From Prolixibacteraceae bacterium (GTDB taxonomy: Bacteria; Bacteroidota; Bacteroidia; Bacteroidales; Prolixibacteraceae): a DNA stretch of 64,000 bases. The translations under genes and the position numbers were made by a program. Positions 52,876 through 62,141 of the stretch are shown piece after piece. Under the pieces are notes generated by a model. The model made no database searches and was not told where the DNA came from. It worked only from the letters and a program-made list of their open reading frames with translations. Every line of letters begins with the position of its first letter. Positions within the stretch are counted from its first letter, which is position 1. The stretch spans positions 1 to 64,000 of the forward strand of contig DOAQ01000008.1 in the NCBI GenBank assembly GCA_003506435.1, written 5' to 3'.

Positions 52876-55260
52876 TTATTCATACCTCAGCGCATCCACC
52901 GGGTTTCTCGTTGCCGCTTTCCAGCTTTGCCAGCTTACCGTTAGCAACGCAATTCCCAATGCCAGCGCACCGGCCAGTGCAAAAATCCACCAACTCAAAT
53001 CGGTTTTGTAGGCAAAGTTTTCGAGCCATTTGTTCATGGCATAATATGCAATCGGCGTAGCAATCACAAAAGCGATAGCTACCCATTTTACAAAGTCGCG
53101 GTTGAGCATGGACAATATCTCGAAAATAGTAGCGCCATTTACTTTGCGGATGCCGATTTCTTTGGTGCGTTTTCGGGTTTCGTAAAGGGCAATAGCAAAA
53201 AGCCCAATTGCAGAAATAGAAAGAGCGATTATTGTGAAAAGCATATAAATCTCGCTCAGACGTTTTTCCTTCTTGTATAGTGTGTCAATTTCATCCGAAA
53301 GGAAAGAATATTGAAATGTTTCTCCCGGATTAAATTTTTTGAAGAGTTGCTGCACAAACAGTAATCCGTGTTGGGTTGCTCCTTCATTAAATTTAATAAG
53401 AAATTCATCTTCAAAATTTTCAAAGTAAAGCATAATCAAGGGTTGGGGTTTAACCGAAAGGTGTTCAAAATTAAAGTCTTTCACGACTCCGATAATTTCA
53501 TACCCGTTTAAGGGTTCCCATGATTTGTTTAATATTTTAGCTTGCGAAATATCATTGATCCCCCAATATTTTTTTGCAGCTTCGTTTATTACGATTGTTT
53601 TTCCCCGCTGTTTATCTTTCTCATATTCGAAGAACCGCCCTTCAACCAGTTCTAAACCTAAAATTTTTAAATAATTGGGGGTAATTGTCAGCGCCTTTTC
53701 GGTTGTATAATCTTTGTCTCTACCTTTTAATTTCCAGGACATTGTAAATGGTTCAATGGGCGATAATCCCTGCGAATAACAATTAATAGAAACGTTCGAG
53801 GCCAATTCATTTTTTACATATTGATAATCGTTTTGCCCTTTTTGCCACAATTGTATTTGTTCTTCATGGGTACCACTAAAATGTGGCTTATAAAAAAATT
53901 TTGTCTTTATAACGTTTTCCGTTGTAAAACCCAGATCTTTTTTAAGCATTAAATCCAATTGTCTAACTACAACAATTGAGGCCGTCAGCAGAATAAAAGC
54001 AAGGGCAAACTGAATAGTAACCAACATTTTTCTTCCAGCTAATTTGTTTTGAGAAAAAATTTGATTCTTCAGGCTGCTTGTGATGGGAATCCTAAAATAG
54101 ACAATGGACGGGTAAACCATTGCGGATGCAACCAATAGGATTATCACAAAAAGATTCAATAAAAATATTTGCCAGATTTTAGGAGACAGTTCAACACCGA
54201 CGATTCGATTAAAATAAGGCTGTACGGCAATAAATACAATAGTTATAAGGGAAGCAGAAAGAATAATCAATGTGAAAATCTCGGTAATTTTCTGATAAAA
54301 AATTTGGTTACATCCTGCACCTGATATTTTATTTATCCCAATATTTTTAATGGATGAATTAATATTAATAATCTGAAGGTTGGAAAAGTTAAGCATAGTT
54401 ATAATAAAAGCCACACCAATTATTAGAAATAAAATATTTAGGCTTTTTTTATCTCCTGATTTTGAAAAAATGTATATAGAATCTATGCTATTCTCATTAA
54501 AATAAATATCATTTAAACCCATAACATCTAATCGGCTGTTTCTAAACTGCATTATTTTCTTATATTTAGGGTCGTTGCGAACTTGATTATTCATTTTTTG
54601 AACGAAGTCGCTTTTGTTAAAGTTCTTGCCAACAAGGATGAATTTGCCCCCCATACGACTATAATAACTATATGAATAGCTAGGTAAAATGAAATCAAAA
54701 GTCATCGAACTGTTCGAAGGTGGATTTTCAACAATTCCTTTCACGGTGTAAACTTTTTCGCGCTTTGAGGTTATTGTAACCAACTTCCCGATCGGATTCT
54801 CGTTGCCAAATATTTTACGCGCCAATCTTTCAGTAAATACGGCGGCTTCAGGATCATATAGTATCGTTTTTTGATCGCCCACTTTCAGTTTAAAATCAAA
54901 TACTTCGAAAAAAGTGCTATCGGCAATAATCCCTTCTGGAGAAAAAGATGATTCCTTGTAGGTAAATTTTATTTCTCCTTCCTTATATTTTTGTATTGTT
55001 ACATGGTTTTCAACTTCTGGATAATCGATGATTTTTGGATCACAAACTTCCATTTGACTTTCAGGGGATTCCTGAATCATCATCAGATAGATATCTTTTT
55101 CACGTTTGTGTAAGTCATCCATTAAAAGCTCATTGTGGATATACGTGAACAAAAGAGAAATGCAAAGAGCACCGAGAAAAACTGTAACTATGCTTCCTGC
55201 AAAAATTGTCCGGTTCGATTTAAAATTACTGAAAGCATACTTTAAGTAGTGTTTTAACAT
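52876..55260 (-). CDS. MacB/FtsX-type ABC transporter permease
   Basis: Second large permease, 794 residues, with the same eight-helix, two-periplasmic-domain organisation (first helix about 18-38). The last 65 residues (from about AFVIATPIAYYAMNKWLENF) match the permease at 49422-51890 almost exactly, including the nucleotides, though the upstream parts have diverged. It is the third or fourth gene of the efflux operon. A permease stub lies just upstream, next to a repeat element. Confidence 0.9.
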   Translation of the reverse strand: MLKHYLKYAFSNFKSNRTIFAGSIVTVFLGALCISLLFTYIHNELLMDDLHKREKDIYLMMIQESPESQMEVCDPKIIDYPEVENHVTIQKYKEGEIKFTYKESSFSPEGIIADSTFFEVFDFKLKVGDQKTILYDPEAAVFTERLARKIFGNENPIGKLVTITSKREKVYTVKGIVENPPSNSSMTFDFILPSYSYSYYSRMGGKFILVGKNFNKSDFVQKMNNQVRNDPKYKKIMQFRNSRLDVMGLNDIYFNENSIDSIYIFSKSGDKKSLNILFLIIGVAFIITMLNFSNLQIININSSIKNIGINKISGAGCNQIFYQKITEIFTLIILSASLITIVFIAVQPYFNRIVGVELSPKIWQIFLLNLFVIILLVASAMVYPSIVYFRIPITSSLKNQIFSQNKLAGRKMLVTIQFALAFILLTASIVVVRQLDLMLKKDLGFTTENVIKTKFFYKPHFSGTHEEQIQLWQKGQNDYQYVKNELASNVSINCYSQGLSPIEPFTMSWKLKGRDKDYTTEKALTITPNYLKILGLELVEGRFFEYEKDKQRGKTIVINEAAKKYWGINDISQAKILNKSWEPLNGYEIIGVVKDFNFEHLSVKPQPLIMLYFENFEDEFLIKFNEGATQHGLLFVQQLFKKFNPGETFQYSFLSDEIDTLYKKEKRLSEIYMLFTIIALSISAIGLFAIALYETRKRTKEIGIRKVNGATIFEILSMLNRDFVKWVAIAFVIATPIAYYAMNKWLENFAYKTDLSWWIFALAGALALGIALLTVSWQSWKAATRNPVDALRYE

Positions 55261-55308
55261 CTGATTTTATTTTATGTTATTATTCGGATTTGTTTCTATT
55301 CTTTAAAT

Positions 55309-55335
55309 CAATGGATCAATTTTATTGATCCATTG
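55309..55335. terminator. Perfect 12-bp hairpin after the permease stub
   Basis: CAATGGATCAAT (55309-55320) and its exact complement (55324-55335) with a 3-nt loop, placed 3 bp beyond the stop codon of the stub. No T-run follows, so termination is uncertain; it may be a relic of the lost gene. Confidence 0.45.
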
Positions 55336-55338
55336 AAA

Positions 55339-55395
55339 CTATTCGTACCTCAACGCTTTCACCGGATTCCTCGTTGCCGCTTTCCAGCTTTGCCA
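55339..55395 (-). pseudogene. Stub of a MacB/FtsX-type permease (last 18 codons)
   Basis: The minus strand reads WQSWKAATRNPVKALRYE and a stop, the end of the same permease family. Homology ends at 55395, six bases from a 92-bp palindromic repeat. No frame continues. The intact permease starts 79 bp further along, at 55260. Confidence 0.8.
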
Positions 55396-55401
55396 ACACA
55401 T

Positions 55402-55493
55402 TGTCTGAACTTTGATTCATCTGATTTATGCGATGGACTTTGATTATTCCCGTTTTTTAAATCATGGTAATCAGCTTAATCATAGTTCAGACA
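55402..55493. repeat. 92-bp imperfect palindrome, TGTCTGAACT arms
   Basis: Starts with TGTCTGAACT (55402-55411) and ends with AGTTCAGACA (55484-55493); the first 30 bases match the reverse complement of the last 30 at about 24-26 positions. It lies between the ATPase gene (stop at 55497) and the permease stub. I recall similar AT-rich palindromes in many Bacteroidota genomes but cannot verify it here. Confidence 0.7.
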
Positions 55494-55496
55494 TTT

Positions 55497-56195
55497 TTAC
55501 ATCAACACTTCCCCCATCTGCTTCTTCACCTCTTCAGTAATAATCTGCCCGTCAAATAAATTTATCACCCGGTGTGCAAACTCCGAATCGTGCATCGAGT
55601 GGGTCACCATCACAATAGTGGTTCCTTCGCGGTTGAGTTCGGTTAAAAGATTCATGACTTCGAGGCCGTTTTTCGAGTCGAGGTTTCCGGTTGGCTCATC
55701 GGCCAAAATGAGTTTCGGATTGGCTACCACGGCGCGGGCAATGGCAACACGCTGCTGCTGACCGCCCGACAATTGCTGTGGAAAATGTTTTTTGCGGTGA
55801 CTGATTTTCATGCGGTCGAGTACTTTTTCAACCATCTCCTTCCGTCCTTTGGTTTTCAGTTTCAGGTAAATGAGCGGTAACTCCACGTTTTCATACACGT
55901 TCAGTTCATCGATGAGGTTGAAACTTTGAAACACGAAGCCGATGTTACCCTTGCGGAGCTGGGTACGGTTGCGTTCCTTCAACTGGCCAACTTCCTGTCC
56001 GTCGAAAAAATACTGGCCGCCCGACGGGTTATCGAGCAGGCCGATAATGTTGAGTAGGGTCGATTTTCCGCAGCCAGACGGACCCATAATGGCTACAAAT
56101 TCTCCCTTTTGAATATGGAGATTCACTTGGTTCAACGCACTGGTTTCGATTTCTTCGGTGCGGAATACTTTGGTAAGATTAATTGTTCTGATCAT
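55497..56195 (-). CDS. ABC transporter ATP-binding protein (MacB/LolD type)
   Basis: Canonical ATPase of 232 residues: Walker A GPSGCGKST (38-46), LSGGQQQRVAIARA (142-155), Walker B KLILADEP (161-168) and D-loop GNLDS (170-174). It is downstream of the HlyD-like adaptor and upstream of the permease. It is more standard than the second ATPase at 51937-52611. It presumably powers the permease at 52876-55260. Confidence 0.94.
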   Translation of the reverse strand: MIRTINLTKVFRTEEIETSALNQVNLHIQKGEFVAIMGPSGCGKSTLLNIIGLLDNPSGGQYFFDGQEVGQLKERNRTQLRKGNIGFVFQSFNLIDELNVYENVELPLIYLKLKTKGRKEMVEKVLDRMKISHRKKHFPQQLSGGQQQRVAIARAVVANPKLILADEPTGNLDSKNGLEVMNLLTELNREGTTIVMVTHSMHDSEFAHRVINLFDGQIITEEVKKQMGEVLM

Positions 56196-56377
56196 AAAAA
56201 AGCCCCTCCTGACCTCCCCAAAGGGGAGGGATTTTGGCTTTCCATCTCCAGTTTGCCATAGATTTGAAAAGCATGGTTAAACGAATTGTTGTCTTATTTA
56301 TAAAATTACTCATTTTTACATTTCAAGATCACCGCGCCTCTTGTTCCTCCCTTTGGGGAGGTTAGGAGGGGCTTTTA
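56196..56377. repeat. Inverted repeat pair framing the ATPase-adaptor spacer
   Basis: AAAAGCCCCTCCTGACCTCC at about 56198 and its near reverse complement ending at 56377. The arms are about 33 bp long and enclose about 115 bp of AT-rich sequence with no gene. Confidence 0.7.
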
Positions 56378-57628
56378 GAATTTTATTCTGTCGTTGTCCC
56401 CAAACAACTCGTATCCGGAGGTAATTACTTTCTCGCCCTCCTGCAAGCCTTCGAGTACCTCGTAATATTGTGGGTTTTGTTTCCCGATGCGGATACTGCG
56501 TTTTACAGCTTCCGTTTCTGCTTCATTCAGCACAAAAACCCACTGGCCGCCTGTGCTTTGGAAGAACCCTCCGCGTGGAAGGAGCATTGCCTTTTCAGAC
56601 TGCCCCAGTTCCAGCTTGACATGGTAGGTTTGACCGGTACGGATATTTTCGGGTTTTTCCCCTTCAAAAACCATGTCAATTTCGAATTGCCCTTCCCGTA
56701 CTTCAGGATATACTTTTTTCACGTTCAGCGCGTAATTAATTCCGTTTCGCTCGAATGTTGCCGTCAAGTCCCTGCGTACCCGGTCGATGTAATGTTCGTC
56801 AATCCGCGCGTTCACCTTAAAATTGGTCAGCACATGGATCATGCCGATGCGCTGCCCTTTGTTGATCGATTCCCCGACCTCGGCATTGAGCAAGCCAAGT
56901 TGCCCGTCGACAGGAGCTTTTACGTTCAGGTCTTCGCGCCGTTGCTGTACCATAAGCAAATTTAGTTGCATGTTTTCCAGATTCTGGTCCATCTGCTTTT
57001 TCTGATTTTCACGGAAGATGGAATCCTGTACCAGCTTCATGTAAATCAGGTCACGGTTTTTCTTCGAATGAAAATAATCTTCTTCCACTTTAAGAAAGTC
57101 TTCCCTGGCAATCAGACCTTCATTGAACAATGATTTTTGCTGTTCATAGTTGCGCGCCAATCGCACTATTTCGTAATCAATTTGTAGTAACTGTTGTTTG
57201 TTCTGTATCTTCTGCTGCTCCATTTGTATCTGGGTGTTGCGCAACTCGTTGGTATGGTAAGCCAGGTTCGATTCACTGTTCATGATATTCAAATTGAGGT
57301 CGTTATTCTTTAGTTTCAGGATAACATCCCCTTTTTTCACCATCTCACCTTCTTCAATCAGTTTTTCTTCAACTTTTCCGCCTTCCTCAGCATCGAGAAA
57401 AATGGTTGAAATTGGTTCTACCTGCCCGATTACTGTGATGTAATCGTTAAACTGTCCTGTTTCAACAATGCTCAACGTTAGCTTATCTTTCTCGGCCCGG
57501 AATACAGAACCTTGTTCTGTAAATAGTGCTTTGTACAACAAAAAAACAAATGCAAGCCCGGCAACAATCCAAATGATGTATTTGCGTTTCAGCCCTTTTT
57601 TCTTTTCTATAATCTTGTCCATTGACAT
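56375..57628 (-). CDS. HlyD/MacA-like periplasmic adaptor protein
   Basis: Membrane-fusion protein of 417 residues that connects the permease to TolC. One N-terminal membrane helix (about 17-35) is followed by a barrel-sandwich (lipoyl-like) half at about 70-105, a long coiled-coil hairpin (about 110-225, Gln/Glu/Lys rich), the second half LNVKAPVDGQLGLLNAEVGE (about 232-251) and beta-barrel domains. It is downstream of tolC in the operon. Either of the two close methionines may be the start. Confidence 0.92.
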   Translation of the reverse strand: MSMDKIIEKKKGLKRKYIIWIVAGLAFVFLLYKALFTEQGSVFRAEKDKLTLSIVETGQFNDYITVIGQVEPISTIFLDAEEGGKVEEKLIEEGEMVKKGDVILKLKNNDLNLNIMNSESNLAYHTNELRNTQIQMEQQKIQNKQQLLQIDYEIVRLARNYEQQKSLFNEGLIAREDFLKVEEDYFHSKKNRDLIYMKLVQDSIFRENQKKQMDQNLENMQLNLLMVQQRREDLNVKAPVDGQLGLLNAEVGESINKGQRIGMIHVLTNFKVNARIDEHYIDRVRRDLTATFERNGINYALNVKKVYPEVREGQFEIDMVFEGEKPENIRTGQTYHVKLELGQSEKAMLLPRGGFFQSTGGQWVFVLNEAETEAVKRSIRIGKQNPQYYEVLEGLQEGEKVITSGYELFGDNDRIKF

Positions 57629-57647
57629 ATTTTATCCTCCCAGTATC

Positions 57648-57836
57648 GGCCTCCCCCAACCCCTCCAAAGGAGGGGAGTTTAAAAGGCAATTGATCGTTT
57701 TTCAATATTTTATTAGTTTCTTGTGTTCTTTATCAAGTGTCGTCTCTTGAGCTTCGGACCAACTCCCTTCTCCTTTGGAGAAGGGCTGGGGATGAGGCTT
57801 ATTCTCCCCCCCTTTGGGTAGGTTAGGTGGGGCCAG
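57648..57836. repeat. Cluster of GC-rich palindromic repeats between tolC and the adaptor gene
   Basis: Three blocks: CCCCTCCAAAGGAGGGG at about 57658, CTTCTCCTTTGGAGAAG at about 57768 and CCCCCCTTTGGGTAGG at about 57806. They share the palindromic core of the other intergenic repeats in this locus. No gene or sigma-54-like site is seen here. Confidence 0.6.
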
Positions 57837-59171
57837 TTACTCCCAAAACCTTTCCCCTGAATAAAAATCCAGTGTCTTCCTCTTTATTTCAAGCTGAAGT
57901 TTGGCACGTAATACCTGGCTGGTCGTATTTGCATACCTGTTTTTCACCACGTAAAAATCAATCGCACTGATCAAGCCTTGTTCGAGTTTCTTTTCAGCAG
58001 TCTGGTAAGCCAGCAGATCAGCTTCTTTCTGTTTTTCATACTGAAGATATTCCTTTCCCAGAGCCTCCAGATCATTCAGGTTTTGCGACATTTCGAAATA
58101 CAGTTTTTGCCGTTCGTTTTCCAACCGGGTTTTTGCAAGTTCAATTTCCAGTTTGGCTTGTTTTATATTCGAACGGCTATTCCATTTGCTAAATACAGGT
58201 ATGCTTACCGATGCTCCCAGATACTGACTTTTGTTGTTTTTAAACTGGTAGCTAAACCCGATTACATCACCCATGTTGTCTTTGTATGTTTCAGAATATC
58301 CTGTGTTAATCGATCCTCCTGCATCGATTGTCGGATACAATTCAGAACGGCTGATGGAAAGTCCTTTTTCGCTGACTTTAAGCTGGCTGACAAACGATTG
58401 ATAGTATGGTGACCATTCGGTGAAAGCTCCAAACAATTGTTCCCTTTCCGGAATATTCCCGCTGATGGATGGATAATTTTCTTCTTCAATATCCAGTTCC
58501 GGATTTCCGCTTAAATTCATACTTTGGCGAAGAGTGAGCGTGGCTGACTTTAAATTGTTTTCCATCTGTATCCTGCGAAGTTCCTCCATTTCAAGATTGG
58601 CCTTCATTTCAAGTAAATCCGATTTGGCCATCAATCCAACCGAAACCTGCTTTTCTGTTGCCTTCAGGTTTAGTTTTGAAGTTTCAACCTGTTCCCCGGC
58701 AATTTCAAGCATTCCTTTGTAGTAAACAACATCGAAATAGGCATTCATTACGCTGAAAGCCAGGTCGTCGATTGCATTCAACCGGTTGTATTCCGAGGCT
58801 TTTTTTCTGAATTTTTCATACTGAATGCGGTTTTGCAGGCGGAACCCGTCAAAAATGGTAACCGATGAGCTGATGCCGTAGGTATTATTAAAGAACCCGG
58901 TATTTACAATGTCGTTGGTGTTGGGGTCTACCGAACGTCCGAAACTCAATCCGGCGCTTGATGAAGCGCTGACTCCCGGTAATAAATTTCGCTTCGCCTG
59001 GCTCAGGTTTTCCTTCGATATCTTTTCCTGAATTTCGTATTTCCTGAGATCGGTATTATTCTCAATGGCATACGAAATACATTGGTTCAGATTCCATTTC
59101 TGTTGAGCAACCAATGTATCCGTAGCCATAAAGACTGAAATGAAATAAACTATGACGGATCTAAAACTCAT
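57837..59171 (-). CDS. TolC family outer-membrane efflux protein
   Basis: Outer-membrane channel of the tripartite system, 444 residues with a signal peptide (about 1-22). Two repeats of the TolC domain are present, with coiled-coil helices at about 40-70, 125-210 and 330-420. It is the first gene of the efflux operon, transcribed from a sigma-54-like promoter. The operon continues through the HlyD-like adaptor. The divergent regulator genes lie upstream. Confidence 0.93.
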   Translation of the reverse strand: MSFRSVIVYFISVFMATDTLVAQQKWNLNQCISYAIENNTDLRKYEIQEKISKENLSQAKRNLLPGVSASSSAGLSFGRSVDPNTNDIVNTGFFNNTYGISSSVTIFDGFRLQNRIQYEKFRKKASEYNRLNAIDDLAFSVMNAYFDVVYYKGMLEIAGEQVETSKLNLKATEKQVSVGLMAKSDLLEMKANLEMEELRRIQMENNLKSATLTLRQSMNLSGNPELDIEEENYPSISGNIPEREQLFGAFTEWSPYYQSFVSQLKVSEKGLSISRSELYPTIDAGGSINTGYSETYKDNMGDVIGFSYQFKNNKSQYLGASVSIPVFSKWNSRSNIKQAKLEIELAKTRLENERQKLYFEMSQNLNDLEALGKEYLQYEKQKEADLLAYQTAEKKLEQGLISAIDFYVVKNRYANTTSQVLRAKLQLEIKRKTLDFYSGERFWE

Positions 59172-59195
59172 ATTTGAAATATTTTAAAAGGGATG

Positions 59196-59211
59196 AGCCA
59201 GAATGATGCCA
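59196..59211 (-). promoter_or_regulatory. Sigma-54 (-24/-12) promoter of the tolC operon
   Basis: The minus strand reads TGGCATCATTCTGGCT, with GG and GC ten bases apart as required (consensus TGGCAY-N5-TTGCW). The match ends 25 bp before the tolC start codon. The adjacent sigma-54 activator gene supports the assignment. Confidence 0.75.
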
Positions 59212-59308
59212 TAAATGTAAAATACTGAAAATCAGAATCAATATATTTACATGAAGTCCATGTCGTTAAAATAATTGACACAAATCTGTAAAATATTTTT
59301 ACAATCTA

Positions 59309-59339
59309 TTGACAAGCATCTCAGCCTCCTTTACATTTG
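59309..59339 (+). promoter_or_regulatory. Promoter of the response-regulator operon
   Basis: TACATTTG at 59332-59339 is an exact -7 match and TTG at 59309-59311 lies 20 bp before it, as a -33 element. The start codon at 59357 follows 17 bp later. This makes the upstream in-frame TTG (59309) unlikely as a start codon. Confidence 0.65.
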
Positions 59340-59356
59340 AACAAAAAATACAGTCA

Positions 59357-60721
59357 ATGGCGAAAGGAAAAATTCTGATTGTTGATGATAACAAAAGCAT
59401 AATCAGTACGCTGGAAATTTTACTGGCTCCTGAGTTCGATCTGGTAAAAGGAATTTCAAATCCGAACCAGATACCTGCCGAATTGCGGGCAACCGAATAC
59501 AATCTGGTAATCCTTGATATGAATTTTCAGGCCGGGGTAAATACCGGAAATGAAGGACTATACTGGCTGAGCCGAATCAAAGAATCGAACCCCGAAATGT
59601 CGGTGGTACTGATCACTGCATACAGCGATGTGGAGTTGGCAGTGAAAGCGCTAAAACAGGGAGCAACCGACTTCATGCCAAAACCCTGGGACAACAGCAA
59701 AATGCTTGCTACGCTCAAGTCGGCCATTCAACTGAATTTTTCGAGGAAGGAAGTCGGGCAACTGCGGCAAAAAGAAAAAATCCTCATGCAGGAATTGCAG
59801 GGCGAGCAAAAATTCATTATTGGTTCGTCGCCCCAGTTGATGAAGGTGATGAATATGGTCAGGAAGGTGGCAAATACGGAGGCCAATATTTTAATCACAG
59901 GTGAAAACGGAACAGGAAAAGAATTGATTGCCCGCGAAATTCACCGGTTGTCGGCGCGAAGCAACGAGATCATGGTCAGTGTCGACATGGGGGCTATCAG
60001 CGAAACGCTGTTCGAAAGTGAATTGTTTGGTCATGTGAAAGGCGCTTTTACTGATGCACGGGAAAACCGCGCAGGTAAGTTTGAAACGGCAAACAAAGGC
60101 ACCCTTTTCCTCGATGAGATTGGCAACTTGTCGTTCCATCTTCAGGCAAAACTGCTGGCTGCCATTCAAAACCGCGAGATCATGCGAGTTGGCTCCGACC
60201 GAAGCATTCCGGTTGACATCCGGCTGGTTTGTGCAACCAATAAAGATTTGCCGCAGATGGTCCGTGACGGACTGTTCCGCGAAGACCTGCTGTACCGCAT
60301 CAATACCATTCAAATTGAGCTTCCTCCCTTGCGCGAACGGGGCAACGACATTTTGGTTCTGGCCGAATTTTTTCTGAAGAAATTTGCATCAAAATACGAG
60401 AAACACGGTCTGAAAATAAACTCTCCGGCACAGGATAAATTACTGAATTACCAGTGGGCGGGCAACATCCGCGAGTTACAGCACACGATTGAAAAGGCCG
60501 TTATTCTGAGTGATTCGCAGGTGCTGAAACCGGAAGATCTTTTCCTGCGCCCGGTAACTTCCGGAAAGATCGGTGATACACAACTCTCCCTCGAAGAGAT
60601 GGAAAAACGGATGATCATGCAAACCATTGACAAAACAGCCGGGAATATGAGTTTAGCTGCTGACCAGTTGGGAATTACGCGCCAAACCCTTTACAACAAA
60701 ATTAAAAAGTACGGAATATGA
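59357..60721 (+). CDS. Sigma-54-dependent response regulator (NtrC family)
   Basis: Transcription activator of 454 residues starting at ATG 59357. Order: receiver domain (1-125, phospho-acceptor Asp54 in VILDMNF), AAA+ ATPase (about 150-390) with Walker A GENGTGKE (182-189), sigma-54 contact loop GAFTDA (229-234) and Walker B LFLDEIG (250-256), and a Fis-type helix-turn-helix (about 430-454, LGITRQTLYNKIKKYG). It overlaps the kinase gene by 4 bp. It is divergent from tolC, whose promoter is of sigma-54 type, so it very probably activates the efflux operon. Confidence 0.95.
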   Translation: MAKGKILIVDDNKSIISTLEILLAPEFDLVKGISNPNQIPAELRATEYNLVILDMNFQAGVNTGNEGLYWLSRIKESNPEMSVVLITAYSDVELAVKALKQGATDFMPKPWDNSKMLATLKSAIQLNFSRKEVGQLRQKEKILMQELQGEQKFIIGSSPQLMKVMNMVRKVANTEANILITGENGTGKELIAREIHRLSARSNEIMVSVDMGAISETLFESELFGHVKGAFTDARENRAGKFETANKGTLFLDEIGNLSFHLQAKLLAAIQNREIMRVGSDRSIPVDIRLVCATNKDLPQMVRDGLFREDLLYRINTIQIELPPLRERGNDILVLAEFFLKKFASKYEKHGLKINSPAQDKLLNYQWAGNIRELQHTIEKAVILSDSQVLKPEDLFLRPVTSGKIGDTQLSLEEMEKRMIMQTIDKTAGNMSLAADQLGITRQTLYNKIKKYGI

Positions 60722-62070
60722 TCAGTAAAAACCTGTATGTCCAGATTCTTTTCAGGGTCGCCATTTTGGTTGGTTTTAGCTTGTTGGGAGGATGGATGCT
60801 TTTCGGACTGAAATGGTATTTTCTTTCAATAGCCATGTTTTTGGGCGTTATTTTCATTTCCGGAAACCTGATCTATTTTTTAAATTCGACCAACCGGCGG
60901 TTGTATTATTTTTTCGATGCTATCCGCAACGATGACTCGACTCTTTCTTTTCCGGAGAAAACAAATGATAAAACGTTTGTCGATCTCAATAAAAGTCTGA
61001 ATAAAGTAAACCGGCAAATTCAGCAGATAAAAATTGAAAACCGCCTTCAGGAACAATATTTTCAGGCATTGCTCGAACATGCCGCCACCGGCATATTAAC
61101 CTTCGACCAGAAAGGTTTTGTACTGCATTCGAACGCGTCGGCACGCAAGCTTTTCGGGCTCGAAATCCTGACCCACCTCAACCAGTTGGAAAAGGTCGAC
61201 CGGCGTCTTTTCCAGATTGTAAAAAACATCCGGTCGTCAGAACAGCGGCTGGTCACCCTGAACAATGAACGCGGGAATATTCAGCTTCTTATAAAAGCAA
61301 ATTTGCTGATCTCGAATCAAAAGGAACTGACCCTGATTTCGGTTCAGGATATAAAAAATGAATTGGATGAAAAAGAGCTCGATTCGTGGCTGAAACTCAT
61401 CCGGGTGCTGATGCACGAAATCATGAACTCAATTACGCCTATCACTTCGTTGTCGGAAAGTTTGGCCGGATATTTTTATACCGATGGCGAAGTAAAATCT
61501 CCTTCGGAAATCGACGAGAAGATTATCGCCACAACGATTCGCGGGCTTGATATCATTCGTGAACAAGGCAGGGGGTTGATTACATTCGTTGATTCGTACC
61601 GCAAATTGACGCGACTGCCCAAACCGGAGAAAAAACTGTTCGCGGCAAAAGACCTGATTGAAAACATTCGTATTCTCTCCGGTTCGTTTGAAAACGCGTC
61701 GAATATTGATATCTCACACGATGTATCGCCCGACAACCTGGAAATTTTGGCTGATGAAAAAATGATTTCGCAGGTGCTGATCAACCTGGTAAAAAATGCA
61801 TTTCAGGCAAATGCAGGAAACCCAAAAGCAAAGGTTAGATTGATTGCCGGGATGAACAAAAATAACCGCCCTGAAATTTGTGTGGTTGATAACGGACCGG
61901 GCATTCCCGACGATATAATTGACGAAATTTTCGTGCCTTTTTTCACCACCCGCGAAAATGGCTCCGGCATTGGATTGAGCATCTCGCGCCAAATCATGCG
62001 CCTGCACGGTGGCAGCCTGAAAGTAAAATCGGTTCCGGGAAAAGAGACAGTATTTTGTTTGGGGTTTTGA
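60718..62070 (+). CDS. Sensor histidine kinase (NtrY-like)
   Basis: Membrane kinase of 450 residues: two helices (about 9-30 and 33-55) with almost no periplasmic loop, a HAMP-like linker, a PAS domain (about 115-205), HisKA with His233 in LMHEIMNSITP, and the ATPase with NLVKNAFQA (N-box), DNGPGIPD and GSGIGLSI (G-boxes). Overlap ATGA with the regulator gene indicates translational coupling. The absence of an outer sensor domain suggests an internal or membrane signal. Confidence 0.95.
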   Translation: MISKNLYVQILFRVAILVGFSLLGGWMLFGLKWYFLSIAMFLGVIFISGNLIYFLNSTNRRLYYFFDAIRNDDSTLSFPEKTNDKTFVDLNKSLNKVNRQIQQIKIENRLQEQYFQALLEHAATGILTFDQKGFVLHSNASARKLFGLEILTHLNQLEKVDRRLFQIVKNIRSSEQRLVTLNNERGNIQLLIKANLLISNQKELTLISVQDIKNELDEKELDSWLKLIRVLMHEIMNSITPITSLSESLAGYFYTDGEVKSPSEIDEKIIATTIRGLDIIREQGRGLITFVDSYRKLTRLPKPEKKLFAAKDLIENIRILSGSFENASNIDISHDVSPDNLEILADEKMISQVLINLVKNAFQANAGNPKAKVRLIAGMNKNNRPEICVVDNGPGIPDDIIDEIFVPFFTTRENGSGIGLSISRQIMRLHGGSLKVKSVPGKETVFCLGF

Positions 62071-62087
62071 GTTTCAAACGACCATAA

Positions 62088-62118
62088 AAAAGCCGCCTCA
62101 AATGCATGAGACGGCTTT
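62088..62118. terminator. Terminator between the kinase gene and the HYR protein gene
   Basis: A stem with one mismatch (62089-62100 with 62107-62118), with T-runs on the minus side and fewer on the plus side. It terminates the leftward HYR gene and perhaps the kinase gene. Confidence 0.8.
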
Positions 62119-62141
62119 AAAAAATTAAAATCGATTGTGAT

